A stretch of DNA of 64,000 nucleotides from contig NZ_AP022567.1 in NCBI RefSeq assembly GCF_010727475.1, forward strand, positions 2,914,001 to 2,978,000, written 5' to 3'. The notes under the pieces were generated by a model that was not told the DNA's origin, searched no databases, and saw only the letters and a list, made by a program, of their open reading frames with translations. A program made the translations under genes and the position numbers. Every line of letters starts with the position of its first letter. Positions within the stretch are counted from its first letter, which is position 1. Source of the stretch: Mycolicibacterium mageritense (lineage in GTDB: Bacteria > Actinomycetota > Actinomycetes > Mycobacteriales > Mycobacteriaceae). Positions 59,258 through 64,000 of this stretch are shown here, in pieces.

Positions 59258-62200
59258 CTACGGGCCGATCCGGATCCGGCCCGGCTTGTACAGCCCGCTG
59301 TGGGTCGACTCGCCGAGGTCGATGTGGGCAGGCTCGGCATCCACGATGGTGTCGAACCTGCGCAGTGAGCCCCAGTCCTGACCCCAGTCCCGCGACAGGT
59401 ACGTCGACATCACCGAAGCCCGCAGTAGCAGGTCGGTGATGCCGAGCAGGCCGCCGTTGATGCCGTCCTGCCACGTGTCGGTGCTCTGCAGCTTGGCGTA
59501 GTAGTCGGGCGAGATGCGGAACTTGGGCACCTCGGTCACGCCGTTGGCGTGCAGCATCGGCTGCTGACACGGGAAGGCCAACCCGACCGCCCAGTCCATC
59601 AGCACGGGCTGCTCGGAGCCGATGTACTCCTGCACCGACCGGACCTCGGGCACACGCGGCGGCGTCACCGCGATCCAATCGCCCTGGCTCAGTGACAGAT
59701 CCTCGGCGATCACCCGGACCGCGACCGCGTCGGCGGGAATCTCCGAGCGCGGGTAACGCAGGTTGCGCCACGACGGGGTGGGGCCGACGTCGAACGGCTT
59801 GACCCGCCCCGCGGGCACCGGAGCGCCGTCGGGTCCGCGCCGTGCGTACTCGATCTCGATGGTCTGACCGGTCGTCAAGCCCTTGGCGACACTGGTTCCG
59901 GTGATCGTGCCCGCGGCGGTGATCACCACGAGCGGATGGGCCGCGTCGGCGGCGGGCAGCTCGTACCACGCCGATGCCAGCTTGCTCTCCTGTTGCGCGC
60001 CAAGCGAATACGTGCCAGCAACCGGAACCCGCGCGGGGTCCAGGCCGTAGGGCAGCGGGACGGTCGAGCCGTTGACACCCGGTGTGGACAGCTTGATCGG
60101 CTGGGTCCAGTCGTAGTCGGTGCCCGGCTGCGGGTTGTTGAGCCGGATGGCCTCGGCGATGATGCGGTCGGGAACTCCGTTGGGGGAGAAGCCCGTCGGC
60201 TTCTCGCCGCCCAGCGGGCCGAGCGGCCCGTAATTGCCCGGCAGCGCCTGCAGGAAGCCCGCGTTGGAGTCCGGTTCGACCAGCACGTCGTCGGCCAGGC
60301 CGCAGCCGCCGGCGAACGCGCGGACGTTGGCCCACCCGTTGGAGTAGGTCGGGTACTGGCGCACCACGCCGACGACCATCGACGCGACGAACACCATGAC
60401 CATGAACCCGGCCGCGATCGGAACGGGTGCCGCGGTCAACCGGTCGACGACGCGCGACTCGCCGCGGCGCGACAGGTGCAGCCAGAACGCCCACAGCGCC
60501 GCGATCGCCGAGAGTGCGAAGAACACCGTACTGACCGTGACACCCGCGAACTTGGGCACCGAATTGTTGAACGGCGCACCGAAGTTCGACACATACCACC
60601 AGCCGTTGGTGGACGCGAAGCAGAACGCGAGCACGAAGAACACGAGCGCCAGGAACGCCATCCGGTTGCGTGCCGATCTCAGCACGGCAGGCGACACCAG
60701 CACGGTCGTGAGCGCGGCCATCGCGCCGCCCACGGCCGCGAACAGGCCGAAGTGGTGAATCCACTTGGTGGGCGTGAACATCAGGAAGAACATGGTCGCG
60801 AAGATGATGCCCATCAGTCGCCAGGCCGGGCCCCGCGCGACGCCCGCGATCCGCTTGCGCCGCAGCATCATGAACAGCGACGGGAACAGGCACATCGCGG
60901 TGAACACGAAGGCCACGCGCCGCGAGATCGCGCCGTCGGTCGTGGGCAGGATCAGGTAGTAGTACCGCAGGTTCTCGGTCCACCATTCCTGGCTGGGCCC
61001 GATCGCCGTGCGAATCCTGGTGGCCTCCAGCACCGTTGCCAGGGTCTGGTCGGCGAACACCACGGCCAGGATCACGGTGCCCGCGGCCAGCAGCGGCGCC
61101 ACCAGCGGCCAGGTACCCACCATGCGGCGGCGACGCATCACGATCCGCAGGATCGGCCGGCCGCCCGCGAGCAACGCCGCGACCGCGATGAGGCCGGTCG
61201 GCTGGATGCCGAGCGTGAACGCGGCGGTGGTGATCGCCAGCGCGGCCGGGGTCAGCCGGCCCGAGGTGACGGCCCGTTCGATCAGCACGTAGGTGATCAG
61301 CGCGCCCGTGGCGATCTGGCCTTCGGGCCGCAGGCCGTTGTTGAACGGCATCCACGCGCCGAGCAGGACGAGGCCTGCCGCCCACAGCGCGGGCCTGCTG
61401 GCCGATACGGCCGGGCCCAGCCGCGGCAGCACCTCGCGGGACAGCAGCAGCCAGCAGACGAGCGCGCAGACCAGGTCCGGCAGCCGGATCCAGATGCTCG
61501 CGTCGCTGACATGGGTCATGAGTGCCAGCAGGTTGTAGTACCAGCCGAACGGATCCTCGGGACTGCCGAACCACCGGAAGTAGTTGGCCATGTATCCCGC
61601 GTGGTCGGCCGTGCGGGCCATCTGCAGGATGTAGCCGTCGTCGGAGGAATTGGCACCGATCACGTACCAGACCAGGAACCCGCCGACGACCACGCCGTCG
61701 ACTGCGGTGAGCGTGCGCCAGCGGGTCGGGATGAGCCGGTGCATGCGGCGCCCGTCGAGCCGGTCCAGACGCCACAGCGCGAGCAGCGCGATCACGGTCG
61801 AGACGATCGCGAGCAGCATCGCCGCGAGTTTCAGCGGCGTCGGATGGGTCGTGAAGCGCGTGTCGATGACGGCCGACATCGAAAGACCTTGCGGCGCAGG
61901 CCCGGACAGGTCGGTGAACACCCCGACGATCGCGGGCCGCAGGTTCGGGTCGGCGTAGCCCGTGCGCTGCGGTTTGCCGGCGTTGGCGCCGGACACCTGG
62001 GTCAGGCCCACGAAGTCGGCGTACGTGCCGTCGGTCGTCGACGTGATCTCGATGCGCTGACACGCGGGGTCGGCGACGCGGTCCCGGTTGACACTCGCGA
62101 CCACGACGTTGCGCACGATCACGTCCACGCGGGATTGCGTGACGTTGACGAGCATCGCGTTGAGTGCGGCGTCGCGGCCCTTGGCGGGTGCGGTGCCGAA

Positions 62201-62503
62201 CACCAGGCCGCCTTGGGGAGGCAGATCCCGCACCACCGCGCACGGCACCGTCGCGGTCAGGCTCACCGGGGCTTGCGTGATCAGCGGGGCCGTGACATTC
62301 GTGAGCTGACCCTGCTGCGGCCAGTTCAGCGTCGCCGTCGTCTGCACCACGGGCAGGATCGGGGTGGTCACCGCGAGCACGAACCCCAGCAGACCCGCGA
62401 TCGTGGCGACCCAGCGCGCGATCTTCACGTCGTTCACGCCTGACTCCACGCTGCCGTTCACTTCGTTCACGGCAGGGCCCTGATCGGTCCGCCGCGACTC
62501 CAT
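59258..62503 (-). CDS. embB: Arabinosyltransferase EmbB, ethambutol target
   Basis: The 1081-residue GT-C membrane enzyme extends arabinan with alpha-1,5 arabinofuranose and pairs with EmbA for the 3-arm of arabinogalactan. Helices fill about residues 28-720. The catalytic Asp pair is SSDDGYILQMAR at residues 287-296, the ethambutol region; Met295 aligns with the M. tuberculosis Met306. A soluble carbohydrate-binding C-terminus follows (LLRASVMSTYLSRDWGQDWG). ATG at 62503 overlaps embA by 37 bases; a GTG at 62470 would overlap it by only GTGA and is an alternative start, losing 11 residues. Confidence 0.97.
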   Translation of the reverse strand: MESRRTDQGPAVNEVNGSVESGVNDVKIARWVATIAGLLGFVLAVTTPILPVVQTTATLNWPQQGQLTNVTAPLITQAPVSLTATVPCAVVRDLPPQGGLVFGTAPAKGRDAALNAMLVNVTQSRVDVIVRNVVVASVNRDRVADPACQRIEITSTTDGTYADFVGLTQVSGANAGKPQRTGYADPNLRPAIVGVFTDLSGPAPQGLSMSAVIDTRFTTHPTPLKLAAMLLAIVSTVIALLALWRLDRLDGRRMHRLIPTRWRTLTAVDGVVVGGFLVWYVIGANSSDDGYILQMARTADHAGYMANYFRWFGSPEDPFGWYYNLLALMTHVSDASIWIRLPDLVCALVCWLLLSREVLPRLGPAVSASRPALWAAGLVLLGAWMPFNNGLRPEGQIATGALITYVLIERAVTSGRLTPAALAITTAAFTLGIQPTGLIAVAALLAGGRPILRIVMRRRRMVGTWPLVAPLLAAGTVILAVVFADQTLATVLEATRIRTAIGPSQEWWTENLRYYYLILPTTDGAISRRVAFVFTAMCLFPSLFMMLRRKRIAGVARGPAWRLMGIIFATMFFLMFTPTKWIHHFGLFAAVGGAMAALTTVLVSPAVLRSARNRMAFLALVFFVLAFCFASTNGWWYVSNFGAPFNNSVPKFAGVTVSTVFFALSAIAALWAFWLHLSRRGESRVVDRLTAAPVPIAAGFMVMVFVASMVVGVVRQYPTYSNGWANVRAFAGGCGLADDVLVEPDSNAGFLQALPGNYGPLGPLGGEKPTGFSPNGVPDRIIAEAIRLNNPQPGTDYDWTQPIKLSTPGVNGSTVPLPYGLDPARVPVAGTYSLGAQQESKLASAWYELPAADAAHPLVVITAAGTITGTSVAKGLTTGQTIEIEYARRGPDGAPVPAGRVKPFDVGPTPSWRNLRYPRSEIPADAVAVRVIAEDLSLSQGDWIAVTPPRVPEVRSVQEYIGSEQPVLMDWAVGLAFPCQQPMLHANGVTEVPKFRISPDYYAKLQSTDTWQDGINGGLLGITDLLLRASVMSTYLSRDWGQDWGSLRRFDTIVDAEPAHIDLGESTHSGLYKPGRIRIGP

Positions 62504-64000
62504 CCGAACACTCGCGTCTGTCCTTCCTCGATGGCTGCGCTCGGCGCCCGATCCTGCGGCACCACCCGGATGTAGCGCTCGAGCGAGCCCCAGTCCCGGT
62601 ACCAGTCGTCACGCAGGTACGTCGGGATCGCCTCGGTCCGCAGCAGCGCCTGGATGAACAGGAACGGTCCGCCGTCGGCAGCCGACTGCCACTGGTTCGA
62701 GGAGGCCACCATCTGCTTGAAATTCGGGATGATGCGGTATTCCGGCAGTTCGGCGACGCCGAGCCGCTCCGAGAACGGCCGCTGGCACGGGAAGTTCGCC
62801 GCCGTGGCGATGTCCATCATGACCGGGGTCTGGCTGCCGAGGAACTGTTGCGCGGTCTGCAGCACCGGCACGCGCGGCGGGGTGAACGCGAACCACTGGT
62901 CTTCGGACAGGTTCGGGTCGTCGGCCACGATGCGGGCCACGTTGGCCTCCGGTGGCGCCGTGGTGAGCGGGAAGCGCAGGTTGCGCCACGCCTTCTGCTG
63001 GAAGATGTCGATCGGCTGCACTTCGTTGAGCGCCTGGAACGAGCCGTCGGGCCGGGCCACGCCCCACTGCAGCTTGAGCGACTGGCCGTAGTTGAACGAG
63101 CCGTCTTCCTCGTAGTACCAGATGGCACCCGCGGCCGCGACGGTCACGAGCGGGCGGTCCGGTGTGCGGGGCGGCAGCTGGTACCAGGCCGAGGTGGCCT
63201 TGGCGGCCACGGTGTTCTCGTTGAAGCTGCCCATCACCGGGGTCCGCTTGGGATCGAGACCGAACGGCAGGAACACCCGCGAGCCGTTGACACCTTCGGG
63301 GCCGTAGCCACCACCGGTGCCCGCGGTGTAGCCGATGCCGATATTGGGCTTGTCGACCGGGCCGTCGGAGTTCACGGTGCCGGGGTTGGCCGCCACGGGT
63401 TCGGCGGGTTCGAGCGTGTCGCTGACGCCGTTGGGCGTGAAGCCGACGGGATCCTCGCCGCCGAGCGGACCGTACTGGCCGAAGCGCTGCCCCGGGACGG
63501 GTTGCAGCATGCCGGCGTTGGTGTCGGCCTCGACGAGGACCGCGTCGGCCATGGCACAGCTGTCCTCGGACAGTCCGGAGCGCAGCGCGGCCAGGTTGGC
63601 CGCACCGGTCGTGTAGACGGGGTAGCGGCCGGCCGTCGCCTTGAGCATCGAGCCCAGCTCGAGCACCACCATGATAGTCGCGACGATGAGCAGCGGGGTC
63701 GACGCCAGCGCGCGGTTGCGGCCGGTGTTGGCGACCTCGGTGTGCCCGGAGTAGTCCATGCGGAAGTGCAGCCAGCCGGTGAGCAGGCCGCCCGCGATCG
63801 CGAGCACCAGGAAGATCGTGGTGACCGGGAACCCGAAGATGACGGGTTGCTTGTCGAACCACGGCACGCCGTAGTTGCCGACGTAGAACCAGCCGTTGAG
63901 GCCAGAGGTCGCCCACGCCAGGATGAACAGCAGCGCGGTCACGTACAGCGCCAGGTTGCGGCGGCTGTGCAGCCCGACGCGGGCGAACGCGAAGGCTGTG
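62467..64000 (-). CDS. embA: Arabinosyltransferase EmbA, C-terminal part (gene runs off the window)
   Basis: Only the last ~510 residues lie inside the window; the 5' part continues beyond its right end, and the frame is open to the last base. The visible part starts in the last membrane helices (TALLFILAWATSGLNGWFYV, TIFLVLAIAGGLLTGWLHF) and continues into the soluble domain, with LVEADTNAGMLQPVPGQRFG and FIQALLRTEAIPTYLRDDWY. It matches EmbA over its length. It lies upstream of embB in the same operon; embC would be next, outside the window. Confidence 0.95.
   Translation of the reverse strand, partial: TAFAFARVGLHSRRNLALYVTALLFILAWATSGLNGWFYVGNYGVPWFDKQPVIFGFPVTTIFLVLAIAGGLLTGWLHFRMDYSGHTEVANTGRNRALASTPLLIVATIMVVLELGSMLKATAGRYPVYTTGAANLAALRSGLSEDSCAMADAVLVEADTNAGMLQPVPGQRFGQYGPLGGEDPVGFTPNGVSDTLEPAEPVAANPGTVNSDGPVDKPNIGIGYTAGTGGGYGPEGVNGSRVFLPFGLDPKRTPVMGSFNENTVAAKATSAWYQLPPRTPDRPLVTVAAAGAIWYYEEDGSFNYGQSLKLQWGVARPDGSFQALNEVQPIDIFQQKAWRNLRFPLTTAPPEANVARIVADDPNLSEDQWFAFTPPRVPVLQTAQQFLGSQTPVMMDIATAANFPCQRPFSERLGVAELPEYRIIPNFKQMVASSNQWQSAADGGPFLFIQALLRTEAIPTYLRDDWYRDWGSLERYIRVVPQDRAPSAAIEEGQTRVFGWSRGGPIRALP

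Noticed and set aside
59936..62443. Plus-strand open frame of 835 codons opposite embB
   Set aside because: Arg/Gly/His-rich composition with no domain, antisense to embB.
59256..62612. Upstream extension of the MBL-hydrolase frame through embB
   Set aside because: The real protein starts at 59255; the upstream part is a shifted reading of embB.
1..64000. tRNA, rRNA, riboswitch or insertion sequence
   Set aside because: None recognised by eye on either strand; a covariance-model scan was not possible.

Overview
The window is high-GC actinobacterial DNA and almost certainly comes from a fast-growing mycobacterium, most likely Mycolicibacterium (Mycobacterium) smegmatis. The evidence is gene content and order. 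It carries espR, an Rv3847-like gene, sodA, glpQ1, bfrB, an Rv3839-like gene, pheA, serS, the acyltransferase/HAD/PGRP block, erp, glf-glfT2-(PAP2)-ubiA-aftB, fbpA, mpt51, culp6, fadD32-pks13-accD4 and embB-embA. This is the M. tuberculosis Rv3849-to-Rv3794 order read backwards, with species-specific genes interleaved. The species call is inference from recognised protein sequences; no database search was run.

Layout. 1-3.2 kb: a secreted Pro/Thr-rich protein, an ImmA/IrrE-type zinc protease and a seven-helix membrane protein, convergent with the regulator EspR (3.2-3.6 kb). 4-6.6 kb: a membrane protein, an Rv3847 orthologue, superoxide dismutase, and a 52-residue membrane peptide just upstream of sodA. 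6.6-7.2 kb: non-coding DNA with a cluster of DnaA-box-like sequences. 7.2-18.3 kb: rhodanese, a DUF4328 protein, glpQ1, the ferritin bfrB with tandem IdeR-like boxes, an LCP ligase and CPBP protease pair, an iron-box-controlled DUF2470 protein, pheA, a phosphatase, a Cys-rich mini-protein, a zincin, an Rv3835-like septum-formation-domain protein and serS. 18.3-25.9 kb: a less conserved stretch with a large SARP-type ATPase regulator, a hemerythrin, a DUF5718 protein, a metallo-beta-lactamase/Rieske fusion and an APH-type kinase.

26-51 kb is the cell-envelope core. It holds two acyltransferases, a HAD phosphatase, a PGRP amidase and Erp. Next come the galactan and arabinan donor genes: Glf makes UDP-galactofuranose, GlfT2 polymerises galactan, UbiA plus the PAP2 phosphatase make the decaprenyl-phosphoryl-arabinose precursor, and AftB adds terminal arabinose. 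The mycolic acid arm follows: AccD4 and FadD32 activate the two acyl chains, Pks13 condenses them, and the Ag85 proteins transfer the mycolate, with the MPT51 paralogue and the Culp6 lipase/thioesterase alongside. 51-58.4 kb is an accessory block (PucR regulator, acyl-CoA synthetase, DUF3556 membrane protein, FAD oxidoreductase, DUF4331 protein) between accD4 and the emb genes. The window ends inside embA, after a metallo-beta-lactamase gene and embB.

The most interesting less-described signals are: the EspR / ImmA-like protease / seven-helix membrane protein neighbourhood with EspR-motif matches nearby; the DnaA-box cluster; two unlisted mini-proteins; a near-identical 14-bp element at the same distance upstream of fbpA and mpt51; an MPT51 that keeps the catalytic Ser and His; the MBL-Rieske fusion; and the acyl-CoA synthetase/DUF3556/oxidoreductase cluster. 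No tRNA, rRNA, CRISPR array or insertion sequence was recognised.
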